A DNA stretch of 64,000 nucleotides, from the NCBI RefSeq assembly GCF_001719615.1, contig NZ_MDVX01000002.1, forward strand, positions 310,001 through 374,000, written 5' to 3'. This stretch comes from Neptunicoccus sediminis. Its GTDB lineage: Bacteria > Pseudomonadota > Alphaproteobacteria > Rhodobacterales > Rhodobacteraceae. The notes beneath the pieces are model-generated. The model searched no databases and was not told where the DNA came from. It was given only the letters and a program-made list of their open reading frames with translations. Below are positions 1 to 7,797 of the stretch, piece by piece. The translations under genes and the position numbers were made by a program. Numbering within the stretch: position 1 is the stretch's first letter; each line of letters begins with the position of its first letter.

Positions 1-1107
1 CACCCCGCCAATCACCAGTGCCACCACGGGGAAGATAGCACGTAACTGCCGTCCTGTCGGTGTCAGAGGCTGCAGTTGCGCCAGCAGATAAACCGTGACC
101 GCCGCACCATATGCCCAGATGTAGATTTCATAGCGATAGAACGGAAGGACGGACCCCAACAGCAAATGTGCCAGCGCCGCAAGCATCGCTGTCACACCAA
201 GCGCAATTTGCAGGCGCGAAAAGGAATTACGCTGCGCGAGCACCAGAAAGAACAGGCACAGGATCAGCCCGACCAGCATTCGCCCCGAAGGAGAAATCAG
301 CGAAAGCTTCAGGCTGTTTTTAAACGCGACCAAGCGGTCGCTTCCTGCACCGTCCACAACATCGGCACCGCCCCCGACCACCACCGCTTTGGCATTGACC
401 GAGTTTGGCAGCATATCCAGCCCGAGCGCATTCATATTCACAAAATGCGCCGTCAGCGGCAAGGCTGTTGCCAGGATGGCCAGCAGGGCGATGCGGCCCC
501 GCCCCCCGACCACAAGCACCGCACAAGCCAATAGCGCCAGCGCCATTCCTTCAAACCGCAGCAGGGGATTCAGCACAATCGCCGCCAACAGATACCAACG
601 CACCCGCCCGTCCTGCGCAAAGCGGATCAGCCCCAGCGCCACCAACAAAGCTGTGCAAATATGCAGCATATGCTCCATCCCGATCAGGGACATCGCCGGA
701 AAGTGTAAAAACACCGGACCCAGCAGCGCCAATGCCAGCAGCGCCTTGTCCCAGACCGGATCGGTCCAGATTTCTGACGCCGCCAGCACCCGCGACCAGA
801 GCACCGCCGCGCCAAACAAAGCCAAAAGGCCGATCGCCAAGGGCACATAGGCGTGCCAGTGGAAACCCGCAAAAGGCGCAAGTACATAAGAGTAAAGAAT
901 AGACGAGGACGCAGAGGCGGATTCACCGGCGTTTACCCCATAAGCGCCCTTGGCCACCTGTTCGGACATGGCGAGGTGGATGTAAACATCATCCAGTGCA
1001 TATTCCCAGACGCCGCCGGTTTTGATCAGGGTCAGAACCACCAACAAAACCACAGGCGCAACCGCGCCGAGCAGCGACAATAGGGTCAAACGGCGGACTT
1101 GCGTCAT
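1..1107 (-). CDS. Polytopic membrane protein, GT-C glycosyltransferase-like (partial)
   Basis: Reading leftward from an ATG at 1107, the frame stays open for 369 codons and leaves the window at base 1, so the C-terminus is missing. The protein opens with a hydrophobic segment (residues about 10-30), followed by a soluble loop containing YALDDVYIHLAMSEQVAKGA. This DDxYI pattern, with a downstream GE and serine-rich stretch, resembles the first periplasmic loop of GT-C/dolichol-phosphate-mannosyltransferase-like proteins. Many further Leu/Ala/Val-rich segments follow, consistent with eight or more membrane helices. The role is inferred: transfer of a sugar from a lipid carrier at the inner membrane. 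It is divergent from the DUF4174 gene at 1186. The membrane topology is secure; the glycosyltransferase assignment is only moderate. Confidence 0.6.
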   Translation of the reverse strand, partial: MTQVRRLTLLSLLGAVAPVVLLVVLTLIKTGGVWEYALDDVYIHLAMSEQVAKGAYGVNAGESASASSSILYSYVLAPFAGFHWHAYVPLAIGLLALFGAAVLWSRVLAASEIWTDPVWDKALLALALLGPVFLHFPAMSLIGMEHMLHICTALLVALGLIRFAQDGRVRWYLLAAIVLNPLLRFEGMALALLACAVLVVGGRGRIALLAILATALPLTAHFVNMNALGLDMLPNSVNAKAVVVGGGADVVDGAGSDRLVAFKNSLKLSLISPSGRMLVGLILCLFFLVLAQRNSFSRLQIALGVTAMLAALAHLLLGSVLPFYRYEIYIWAYGAAVTVYLLAQLQPLTPTGRQLRAIFPVVALVIGGV

Positions 1108-1185
1108 ACTGCCCCCCTGAGAGGACGCGATTGGCCCTCGTAATTGGCGGGAAAACCCTTACATAATAGTCCGATAGGAGACCCC

Positions 1186-1590
1186 ATGAACAAAACCCGT
1201 CTTGTGTTGGCCCTGTGCCTGAGCATTGCCGCTGCCGCCCTGCCCGCTTCGGCCAATCCACTGGAAGAATACCTCTGGGTCAAACGGCCACTGGTGATCT
1301 TTGCCGATACCCCCGAAGACCCCCGTTTCGTGCGCCAGATGGAATTGCTGGCGGAAAATCCCGAAGACCTCGAGGAACGGGATGTAGTCGTGTTGATTGA
1401 CACGGATGCCGCCAATCCGTCAGACCTGCGCAAGCTGCTGCGACCACGCGGGTTCCAACTGACGATTGTGGGCAAGGACGGGCAGGTCAAACTGCGCAAG
1501 CCCCGTCCATGGACGATACGGGAACTCAACCGCTCCATCGACAAAATGCCGCTCCGCCAACAGGAAATCCGCCAGCGCTGGGAACGGTAG
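1186..1590 (+). CDS. DUF4174-like secreted protein
   Basis: A 134-residue protein. The ATG at 1186 is preferred to an upstream in-frame ATG at 1144 because it gives a clean signal peptide (MNKTRLVLALCLSIAAAALP, probable cleavage after ASA) and follows the purine stretch ATAGGAG. The mature part contains NPLEEYLWVKRPLVIFAD, then a thioredoxin-like alternation of strands and helices (DVVVLIDTD, RGFQLTIVGKDGQVKLR). This is the pattern of the DUF4174 family of short periplasmic proteins. No redox CxxC pair is present, so thiol-disulfide chemistry is unlikely. The function is unknown. It probably acts in the periplasm and stands alone between a divergent membrane protein and a small intergenic ORF. 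Confidence 0.75.
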   Translation: MNKTRLVLALCLSIAAAALPASANPLEEYLWVKRPLVIFADTPEDPRFVRQMELLAENPEDLEERDVVVLIDTDAANPSDLRKLLRPRGFQLTIVGKDGQVKLRKPRPWTIRELNRSIDKMPLRQQEIRQRWER

Positions 1591-1681
1591 GCAGCGGTTA
1601 ACAGGCTATCGTTATTGAATTCTTTACCGCCAATCCTTATATTAAGGCTACGGCACAGTTTCTGGATGAAAAGGACAGGCC

Positions 1682-1747
1682 ATGACAGACGGACGTGAAA
1701 AACCAAAGCCGATTGCAGGTCAAACCGGACCCCGCCCCGGCTATTAA
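1682..1747 (+). CDS. Candidate 21-residue peptide (sORF)
   Basis: A short frame starts at an ATG at 1682 after a fair ribosome-binding stretch (AAAGGACAGG) and ends at TAA 1745-1747. The peptide is hydrophilic and rich in Pro, Gly and Lys. It begins MTDGREKPKP and ends GPRPGY. A GC-rich hairpin follows eleven bases after the stop, so the unit looks like a tiny RBS-ORF-terminator cassette. No family is recognised. It could equally be chance coding in a 3' region. Confidence 0.35.
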   Translation: MTDGREKPKPIAGQTGPRPGY

Positions 1748-1757
1748 CCACATTCAA

Positions 1758-1781
1758 GAGGCGCGTGTTCACAGGCGCCTC
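1758..1781. terminator. GC-rich hairpin, possible bidirectional terminator
   Basis: The arms GAGGCGC (1758-1764) and GCGCCTC (1775-1781) are perfectly complementary around a ten-base loop. The hairpin lies between the small ORF ending at 1747 and the stop codon of the leftward gene at 1769, so it could end transcription in either direction. No long T-run follows on either strand. Confidence 0.4.
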
Positions 1782-2305
1782 CCCAGTTGCGCTTCGATCG
1801 CAGCAACTGCATTTTGCCCCAACTTCAGGGCTTGAACCTTCATACTGATATAATCCGTATACATGGCCTCTCGCGCGTCGCCGTCCAGATTACGCACACC
1901 CTGCCCGCGCAGGTCTTCGATCAAAGCCTCAATCGCAAACAACTGGCTGTAGTACCGCACAACCGGCTTGATCACCGGCTCTGGCAGAACGTGGATTTCC
2001 GACAGCACAGCGCGGAAAACGGTGTCATTGCGTTCGGTGGGCACCAAGGGAAAATACTCCGGCTGGCGGCGCATCTTATCGACCACCTGCTCCAGATGGT
2101 CGGTCAGATCGAATAGCTGCAACGCTTCCAGATAGGGGAGGATTTCCGCAACCAGCGCCGTTTGCACATCACGCACCCGCTCCTGCCGGCGGCTCTGGTC
2201 TTGGGCTTTGTCCAGCCAAGCCTTGAACACCCACCCGGCAGAGGCGACCCCCGCCCCGATCAGGGCGGCGATCAATCTGGGGTCTATGCTCACAGGCTCG
2301 GCCAA
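1769..2305 (-). CDS. Hypothetical protein with N-terminal membrane helix
   Basis: A 178-residue protein. The N-terminal part (residues about 10-30, LIAALIGAGVASAGWVFKAW) is a single membrane segment. The rest is soluble and mainly helical, with many charged residues (DKAQDQSRRQERVRDVQTAL) and later a stretch around RYYSQLFAIEALIEDL. The ATG at 2305 is six bases from the pccA stop at 2311, so the gene is almost certainly translated from the pccA transcript. No family is recognised. It is probably a membrane-anchored cytoplasmic protein; nothing in the sequence links it biochemically to the carboxylase. Confidence 0.7.
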   Translation of the reverse strand: MAEPVSIDPRLIAALIGAGVASAGWVFKAWLDKAQDQSRRQERVRDVQTALVAEILPYLEALQLFDLTDHLEQVVDKMRRQPEYFPLVPTERNDTVFRAVLSEIHVLPEPVIKPVVRYYSQLFAIEALIEDLRGQGVRNLDGDAREAMYTDYISMKVQALKLGQNAVAAIEAQLGRRL

Positions 2306-2310
2306 AGCGT

Positions 2311-4311
2311 TTATTCGAACTCCATGATCACATCGTCCACCATCAGGCTTTCGCCCACGGCAGCATTGACCTTGCTCACGATGCCCTTCTTTTCAGCGCG
2401 CAGAACGTTTTCCATTTTCATGGCCTCAACAGTGCAGAGCGGTTGGCCTTCCTGAACCTCGTCGCCCTCTTTCACATCCAACGCCACGATCAGGCCCGGC
2501 ATCGGGCAGAGCAGCATTTTGGAGGTATCAGGCGGCAGTTTTTCCGGCATCAGTTTGGCCAGTTCCGCATTGCGCGGGCTGCGCACACGCACCTTCAGTT
2601 CCGCCCCGCGAGAGCGGATACGATACCCCGCCGAGATCGGGTCCACCTTCAGCACAACGGTTTCGCCGTTGATTTTCATCTTGGCGAGGCTTTGCCCCGG
2701 CAACCAGTCGGAGGTCACGCGCAGTTTTTCGCCATCTTCAAACTTGACGGTCGATCCCTTGTCATCCGCCTTCACCTTTACCGCAAAGCTTTCGCCTTGC
2801 AGGGTTACGACCCATTTCTTACCAACCTTGCGTTTGTGGTTGCTGATCCGGCCCGACACCCGTGCGCGACGAATTTCGGCAACGCGGAACATGGCCGCAC
2901 AGCCCGCCGCGATCTGGCGCAGGGCCGCCGCATCCAGCGTCGCGCCTTCAAACCCTTCGGGATATTCTTCTTCGATAAAGGCGGTGGTGATATTGCCGGA
3001 GATAAACCGCTCGTGATCCATAACCGCTGACAGGAACGGCAGGTTGTGACCGATGCCCTCCACCTCAAAGCTGTCGAGCGCAACGCGCATCCGGTCAATC
3101 GCCTCTTCGCGGGTCGGCGCCCAAGTACACAGTTTTGCGATCATCGGATCGTAATACATGCTGATCTCGCCGCCTTCATAAACGCCGGTATCGTTGCGCA
3201 CCACGTAATCGGATTTCGCCTTTTCCGCAGGCGGACGGTAGCGGGTCAGACGGCCGATCGAGGGCAGGAAGTTGCGATACGGGTCTTCCGCATAGAGCCG
3301 GTTTTCGATGGCCCAGCCGTTGATGCCGATGTCTTCCTGCTTCATGGCCAGCTTTTCGCCCCACGCCACGCGGATCATCTGTTCCACCAGATCAATGCCG
3401 GTGATCAATTCGGTCACAGGGTGTTCCACCTGCAAACGTGTATTCATTTCAAGGAAGTAGAAATTCCGGTCGCCATCAACGATAAATTCCACAGTACCGG
3501 CAGAGCAGTAATCCACCGCCTTGGCCAGCGCGACCGATTGCTCACCCATTGCCTTGCGGGTGGCTTCATCCAGAAACGGGCTTGGGGCTTCTTCCACAAC
3601 TTTCTGGTTGCGGCGCTGGATCGAACATTCCCGCTCGTTCAGGTAAATGCAGTTACCGTGTTTGTCGCCCAGCACCTGAATTTCGATGTGACGCGGCTGG
3701 GTGACGAATTTCTCAATGAAAATCCGGTCATCGCCAAAGGAACTGGCCGCCTCGTTCTTGGAGGATTGGAACCCGTCGCGGGCTTCCTGATCGTTCCATG
3801 CAATGCGCATCCCTTTACCGCCACCACCAGCAGAGGCCTTCAGCATCACCGGATAGCCGATTTCATTGGAAATCTTGACGGCTTCATCCGCGTCTTCGAT
3901 CAAACCCATGTAACCCGGAACGGTCGAAACTCCTGCTTCCTGCGCCAGTTTCTTGGACGTGATCTTGTCGCCCATAGATTCAATCGCACCGGCTGGCGGC
4001 CCGATGAAGGCAACGCCTTCTGCTTCAAGAGCTTCTGCGAATAGCTTGTTTTCGCTAAGAAAACCATAGCCCGGATGCACAGCTTCCGCGCCGGTTTTGC
4101 GAATCGCATCCATCACTTTTTCAATGACGATATAAGACTGGTTTGCCGGCGACGGTCCGATATGCACCGCCTCATCCGCCATCTGCACATGTAACGCCTG
4201 CGCATCCGCATCAGAGTAAATCGCGACTGTTTGGATGCCCATCTTGCGGGCGGTCTTGATAACACGGCAGGCGATTTCGCCACGGTTGGCGATCAGGATT
4301 TTCTTAAACAT
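2311..4311 (-). CDS. pccA: Propionyl-CoA carboxylase, biotin-containing alpha subunit
   Basis: A 666-residue acetyl/propionyl-CoA carboxylase alpha chain. The N-terminal biotin carboxylase begins MFKKILIANRGEIACRVIKT. It carries the ATP-grasp glycine-rich loop (KASAGGGGKGMR), the EMNTRLQVEHPVTE catalytic segment, and the KVVEEAPSP motif. A linker (BT-like) domain follows, and the C-terminus is a biotinyl domain with AMKMEN; the biotinylated lysine is about residue 632. With PccB it carboxylates propionyl-CoA to (S)-methylmalonyl-CoA using ATP and bicarbonate. Length and order match PccA rather than the shorter AccC. The beta subunit lies about 1.7 kb upstream on the same strand, with small genes between. 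The product enters the methylmalonyl-CoA pathway; the mutase gene is not in the window. Confidence 0.95.
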   Translation of the reverse strand: MFKKILIANRGEIACRVIKTARKMGIQTVAIYSDADAQALHVQMADEAVHIGPSPANQSYIVIEKVMDAIRKTGAEAVHPGYGFLSENKLFAEALEAEGVAFIGPPAGAIESMGDKITSKKLAQEAGVSTVPGYMGLIEDADEAVKISNEIGYPVMLKASAGGGGKGMRIAWNDQEARDGFQSSKNEAASSFGDDRIFIEKFVTQPRHIEIQVLGDKHGNCIYLNERECSIQRRNQKVVEEAPSPFLDEATRKAMGEQSVALAKAVDYCSAGTVEFIVDGDRNFYFLEMNTRLQVEHPVTELITGIDLVEQMIRVAWGEKLAMKQEDIGINGWAIENRLYAEDPYRNFLPSIGRLTRYRPPAEKAKSDYVVRNDTGVYEGGEISMYYDPMIAKLCTWAPTREEAIDRMRVALDSFEVEGIGHNLPFLSAVMDHERFISGNITTAFIEEEYPEGFEGATLDAAALRQIAAGCAAMFRVAEIRRARVSGRISNHKRKVGKKWVVTLQGESFAVKVKADDKGSTVKFEDGEKLRVTSDWLPGQSLAKMKINGETVVLKVDPISAGYRIRSRGAELKVRVRSPRNAELAKLMPEKLPPDTSKMLLCPMPGLIVALDVKEGDEVQEGQPLCTVEAMKMENVLRAEKKGIVSKVNAAVGESLMVDDVIMEFE

Positions 4312-4373
4312 ATGCTGTACCTTCGATTGGGCAATTGCGGAATTTCGTGCGGGTTTCCATGCCGTTCAGACAC

Positions 4374-4408
4374 GAAAAAAGGCCCCGTCCGAACAAACGG
4401 AGGGGGCC
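4374..4408 (-). terminator. Rho-independent terminator after the glycine-zipper lipoprotein gene
   Basis: Read leftward, a stem formed by GGCCCCCTCCG and CGGACGGGGCC (4381-4408, one bulge) is followed by a run of six T (4375-4380). It lies between the lipoprotein gene stop at 4452 and the pccA start at 4311, which suggests that pccA has its own promoter or is reached by read-through. Confidence 0.8.
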
Positions 4409-4451
4409 AAGTAGAGGGGAAATGAAAGAGTTTAACCGCTCGACAGAGCTG

Positions 4452-4667
4452 TTATTCCCAAACGTGCCGGTCTTTGCTGGTGATGCCACCAACAACGCCA
4501 CCGACAATAGCGCCCTTGACCGGATCGCCGTCCAGCAAAGCCGTGCCAACCGCCCCGACAACTGCACCTGTACCGATGCGTTGCGCGGTGCGCTGGTCCA
4601 GCGTGCTGTTGCAGGCCGACAAACCGAATACCGCAGCGAGTGCTGCAAAAACTGTGAGGTTACGCAT
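4452..4667 (-). CDS. Small glycine-zipper lipoprotein
   Basis: A 71-residue protein. The ATG at 4667 is chosen over an in-frame ATG at 4751 because it follows AAAAAGGG at good spacing and starts a lipoprotein signal (MRNLTVFAALAAVFGLSACN, lipobox LSAC). The mature part has a Gly/Ala/Val-rich region (GTGAVVGAVGTALLDGD, GAIVGGVVGG) typical of glycine-zipper outer-membrane-associated lipoproteins. It probably sits in the cell envelope. No specific role can be assigned. It is leftward, just upstream of pccA but separated from it by a strong terminator. Confidence 0.8.
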   Translation of the reverse strand: MRNLTVFAALAAVFGLSACNSTLDQRTAQRIGTGAVVGAVGTALLDGDPVKGAIVGGVVGGITSKDRHVWE

Positions 4668-4818
4668 GTTATTACCCTTTTTATCTGCGTCCCGAGCCTG
4701 CTCGAAAGGTCTCGTGCAGAACTTTGGTAACGCGACAGAGGGGTAAAACAAACTGCTGTTTTATCGGCAGTCGCTTTATCGGCACAATGGTGCCAAATCA
4801 CGGTTTTCATAGGCAAAT

Positions 4819-5184
4819 TCATGCCGAATCCCCGTAATCTTCCTCAAAAATGTCAGGAAAATTGGCCATTGCCTTACCCTTGTTGATGCGCAGCAAGGCT
4901 TCGTAGCTTTCAGGATCAAAGGGATCTTCGGCGGCCACGACCTCGCGGCCGAACAGCCAGTTAAGACGACCTGCATCCAGATTGCCCCGCTCGAACGGCT
5001 CTTCGCCAAAGAACTCCCAAAGCGCTTCGAGGAAGGCTTCATCGGCGCGCCGGTCGGCAAAACGGCGGTCCGCATAGCGTTCGCGCGCCTTGATCGGCGT
5101 GGCGCCTTTTTTGTTGGGGCGGCGGATGGTGAACTGGAATTCGGACCCGGGCAAACGGCTGGGGAAGCCACGATGCTTAATCAT
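4819..5184 (-). CDS. Hypothetical protein, 121 residues
   Basis: A soluble, highly charged protein beginning MIKHRGFPSRLPGSEFQFTI. It is rich in Arg/Asp/Glu (KARERYADRRFADRRADEAF) and ends in acidic residues (FPDIFEEDYGDSA). There is no signal peptide or membrane segment. An alternative frame over the same bases lacks a plausible start. It follows the 40-residue lipoprotein gene on the same strand. I do not recognise the family; similar short genes occur near pcc genes in Rhodobacterales, as far as I recall. Function unknown. Confidence 0.6.
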   Translation of the reverse strand: MIKHRGFPSRLPGSEFQFTIRRPNKKGATPIKARERYADRRFADRRADEAFLEALWEFFGEEPFERGNLDAGRLNWLFGREVVAAEDPFDPESYEALLRINKGKAMANFPDIFEEDYGDSA

Positions 5185-5223
5185 TTTGTCCCCCGCTGGT
5201 CCGTGTTCAGGGGAATCAGTGCG

Positions 5224-5247
5224 CGGGCGGCGGCAGGCCGCCGCCCG
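5224..5247. terminator. Strong GC hairpin downstream of the small lipoprotein
   Basis: CGGGCGGCGG and CCGCCGCCCG form a ten-base-pair stem around a four-base loop CAGG. The hairpin lies just after the stop (5257) of the 40-residue lipoprotein gene on the minus strand. No T-run follows, so it may stabilise a 3' end rather than act as a classical terminator. Confidence 0.45.
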
Positions 5248-5256
5248 GCGAGTGGT

Positions 5257-5379
5257 TTAGTATTTAGAAGAAACCGGCTCTGGCTGTACGTCCAGTACAA
5301 CCACAGGCTCTTCTTGTTGTGCGCAGGCTGCAACGCCCATAGCAACGACAACCAATGCGATTTTAAGTTTTGTGGACAT
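5257..5379 (-). CDS. Very small lipoprotein, 40 residues
   Basis: Read leftward, an excellent ribosome-binding site (AGGAGG at 5384-5389) precedes an ATG at 5379. The product starts MSTKLKIALVVVAMGVAAC, a compact lipoprotein signal with lipobox VAAC (acylated Cys at residue 19). It continues with a short acidic/hydrophobic tail, EEPVVVLDVQPEP, and ends at TAA 5257-5259. It resembles the tiny envelope lipoproteins common in alphaproteobacteria. The tail of about 20 residues is too short for an enzyme. The role is unknown; the expression signals are convincing. Confidence 0.75.
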   Translation of the reverse strand: MSTKLKIALVVVAMGVAACAQQEEPVVVLDVQPEPVSSKY

Positions 5380-5501
5380 TGTGTCCTCCTGTGACAGTCA
5401 TAGTCTATTCGAAACCGGCCACGACAGGCGACCGCGGCCACGTAAACGCAGCCTGTCAGCACGCTAGCAAAGATTCGCAGCGGCGCATACCAAATATGTG
5501 A

Positions 5502-5530
5502 ATTTATGCAGAAAAACTGCAAATTTCTGC
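5502..5530. promoter_or_regulatory. TTTGCA-type repeat, possible ScfR/PccR site
   Basis: On the minus strand TTTGCAGTTTTTCTGCA places two TGCA cores eleven bases apart, upstream of the lipoprotein gene at 5379. The pattern is like the TTTGCAAA-containing stretch before pccB. It is only a motif match by eye. Confidence 0.3.
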
Positions 5531-5572
5531 CATTTTGTGACGCAATAGCCGCGCTGTTCCCGCTTGGGACTG

Positions 5573-6004
5573 TCAAAACCATTCGCATGTTCCACCACTT
5601 ATATCGTAAGCGTTCAAAAATTGGGCGGCGGTTTCGTCTACCGCGCCATAGTCGATGGGCCGTTCCATAAGGCGCACCACGATTTCGTCGATCCGGGTCC
5701 CGTCCCCGATCAGTTTCCCTGCCATCGGGATGCCGATTTCCTCGCAGACCTTGTCCATATCCAGACTGGCCCGATCAAATGTCACCCCGTATTCGCCTCC
5801 CAGTGCCTCAGCCAGAAAGCCGAGGTAGAGGATTTTATTCTCCGGCGCCACGATCCGGCTTTCATAAAGGGTCAGCGGCTGTCCCGAAGGCACAGAGATT
5901 TCGGTTACATCCTGTTGCGAGTTCGCAGCGCGCAGCAGCGTCGCCAGCAAAAGCCCCGTCCCCAGCACGCCTGCGCTGATTCGGGTTATGCGCGGATCAA
6001 CCAC
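5573..6004 (-). CDS. Hypothetical exported protein (DUF6497-like)
   Basis: A 143-residue protein beginning MVDPRITRISAGVLGTGLLL, a signal peptide or N-terminal anchor. The mature part begins near DVTEISVPSGQPLTLYESR and contains NKILYLGFLAEALGG and EIGIPMAGKLIGDGTRIDEI, ending with GTCEWF. The pattern fits a Rhodobacterales-restricted family of uncharacterised periplasmic proteins, which I recall as DUF6497. Two cysteines (one in KVCEEIG, one near the C-terminus) could form a disulfide. The start is 13 bases downstream of the pccB stop, so it is probably co-transcribed with pccB. Function unknown. Confidence 0.65.
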   Translation of the reverse strand: MVDPRITRISAGVLGTGLLLATLLRAANSQQDVTEISVPSGQPLTLYESRIVAPENKILYLGFLAEALGGEYGVTFDRASLDMDKVCEEIGIPMAGKLIGDGTRIDEIVVRLMERPIDYGAVDETAAQFLNAYDISGGTCEWF

Positions 6005-6016
6005 CGGAACCGTCCC

Positions 6017-7549
6017 TTACAGCGGAATGTTGTCGTGTTTCTTCCACGGGTTCTCCAGCTTTTTACCCCGCAGGGAGGCAAAGGCCCGGCAAACCCGTTT
6101 GCGGGTGTTATGGGGTTTGATCACCTCGTCGATGAAGCCTTTTTCTGCCGCCACGAACGGGTTGGCAAATCTGTCTTCGTAATCCGCTACCCGCGCGGCG
6201 ATCTTTTCGGGATCCCCCAACTCGGACCGGTAGAGGATTTCAACAGCCCCTTTCGCCCCCATCACAGCGATTTCCGCTGTCGGCCAGGCGTAGTTGTAAT
6301 CGCCCCGCAGATGTTTGGAGGCCATCACGTCATAGGCCCCGCCATAGGCTTTGCGGGTGATAACAGTCACTTTGGGCACTGTGGCCTCGCCATAGGCGAA
6401 CAGCAGTTTCGCACCGTGCTTGATCACACCGCCATATTCCTGACCCGTACCGGGCAGGAAGCCCGGCACATCCACCAGTGTCAGGATCGGAATTTCAAAC
6501 GCATCGCAGAAGCGCACGAAACGGGCCGCCTTGCGGGAACTGTCAATATCAAGACAGCCCGCCAGAACCATCGGCTGGTTGGCCACAACCCCGACAGTCT
6601 GGCCTTCCATGCGGACAAAGCCGGTCAGAATGTTCTTGGCGAAATCTTCCTGAATTTCGTAGAAATCCCCCTCATCGGCAATCTTGGTAATCAGCTCTTT
6701 CATGTCGTAAGGCTTGTTCGGATTGTCAGGGATCAGCGTATCGAGCGAGACTTCATCGCGCGCCACATCATCAAAGAAGGGGCGCACAGGGGCTTTTTCG
6801 CGATTGTTTAGCGGCAGAAAATCAAACAGGCGGCGCACTTCCATCAGGGCCTCCATGTCGTCTTCAAAAGACCCGTCTGCCACAGAGGATTTAGAGGTAT
6901 GGGTTTTTGCCCCGCCCAGTTCTTCGGCTGTTACCACCTCATTCGTGACGGTTTTCACCACGTCAGGGCCGGTGACAAACATATAAGAGCTGTCCCGCAC
7001 CATAAAGATAAAGTCGGTCATCGCCGGGGAGTAAACCGCACCACCCGCGCAAGGCCCCATGATCACGCTGATCTGTGGCACCACACCAGAGGCCAGCACA
7101 TTGTTCTGGAACACATCCGCATATCCTGCGAGCGAGGCCACGCCTTCCTGAATCCGCGCACCACCGGAATCGTTCAGACCAATGACCGGCGCACCGTTGC
7201 GCAGGGCCATTTCCTGTATCTTGCAGATTTTTTCAGCGTGGGTTTCAGACAGCGACCCGCCAAAGACGGTGAAATCCTGAGAGAACACATAGACCATCCG
7301 GCCATTGATCGTGCCCCATCCGGTGATCACACCATCGCCCGGAATGGTGGTTTCCTCCATACCAAATTCGGTGCAGCGGTGGGCCTTGAACATATCAAAT
7401 TCTTCAAAGGACCCTTCGTCCAGCAGCACGTCGATCCGTTCCCGCGCGGTCAGCTTGCCCTTGGCGTGTTGTGCATCAATGCGGCGCTGGCCTCCGCCCA
7501 TACGGGCTTCTTCGCGGCGGTCTTCTAGTTGTTGCAGGATCGTATTCAC
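6017..7549 (-). CDS. pccB: Propionyl-CoA carboxylase, carboxyltransferase beta subunit
   Basis: A 510-residue carboxyltransferase. The start is taken as GTG at 7549, preceded by CGGAGGAACC; the upstream in-frame ATG at 7651 would add residues unlike the family. The protein begins [19 protein letters not shown] and then shows crotonase-fold carboxyltransferase features: [57 protein letters not shown], and, in the C-terminal half, [15 protein letters not shown] and AYGGAYDVM. It transfers the carboxyl group from carboxybiotin on PccA to propionyl-CoA. It ends 13 bases before a small exported-protein gene, and pccA lies further downstream on the same strand. Upstream TTTGCAAA-like sites suggest control by the PccR-like regulator encoded at 10580. 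Confidence 0.95.
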   Translation of the reverse strand: MNTILQQLEDRREEARMGGGQRRIDAQHAKGKLTARERIDVLLDEGSFEEFDMFKAHRCTEFGMEETTIPGDGVITGWGTINGRMVYVFSQDFTVFGGSLSETHAEKICKIQEMALRNGAPVIGLNDSGGARIQEGVASLAGYADVFQNNVLASGVVPQISVIMGPCAGGAVYSPAMTDFIFMVRDSSYMFVTGPDVVKTVTNEVVTAEELGGAKTHTSKSSVADGSFEDDMEALMEVRRLFDFLPLNNREKAPVRPFFDDVARDEVSLDTLIPDNPNKPYDMKELITKIADEGDFYEIQEDFAKNILTGFVRMEGQTVGVVANQPMVLAGCLDIDSSRKAARFVRFCDAFEIPILTLVDVPGFLPGTGQEYGGVIKHGAKLLFAYGEATVPKVTVITRKAYGGAYDVMASKHLRGDYNYAWPTAEIAVMGAKGAVEILYRSELGDPEKIAARVADYEDRFANPFVAAEKGFIDEVIKPHNTRKRVCRAFASLRGKKLENPWKKHDNIPL

Positions 7550-7626
7550 GGCGGTTCCTCCGAATGGTGCGCAATTTGCTTTGGAATACGCGAATAAGAA
7601 CGGCGCGGGAAGGAAAACCTCGCATA

Positions 7627-7675
7627 TTTGCAAACTATTCTGCAAGGCCATCTGTCAAATTGCAAATCAGCAAAG
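7627..7675. promoter_or_regulatory. Candidate PccR/ScfR operator region of pccB
   Basis: The stretch contains the perfect palindrome TTTGCAAA (7627-7634), a TGCAA at 7641-7645, ATTGCAAAT (7659-7667) and GCAAAG (7670-7675), about 80-125 bases upstream of the pccB GTG. From memory, TTTGCAAA-type half-sites are recognised by short-chain fatty acyl-CoA regulators (PccR) in Rhodobacter. The spacing here is irregular, so the assignment is tentative. Confidence 0.5.
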
Positions 7676-7797
7676 CCCAGTCCGCAGGCAAACCTACGCC
7701 GATACCGGCCCCGCTGAAATTTTTACTCCGGCAATCGGGAATTCTCCTATAGTAGAACCATTCCTAATTCCGCAGGCTCTTAATCAACAGGTAACAC

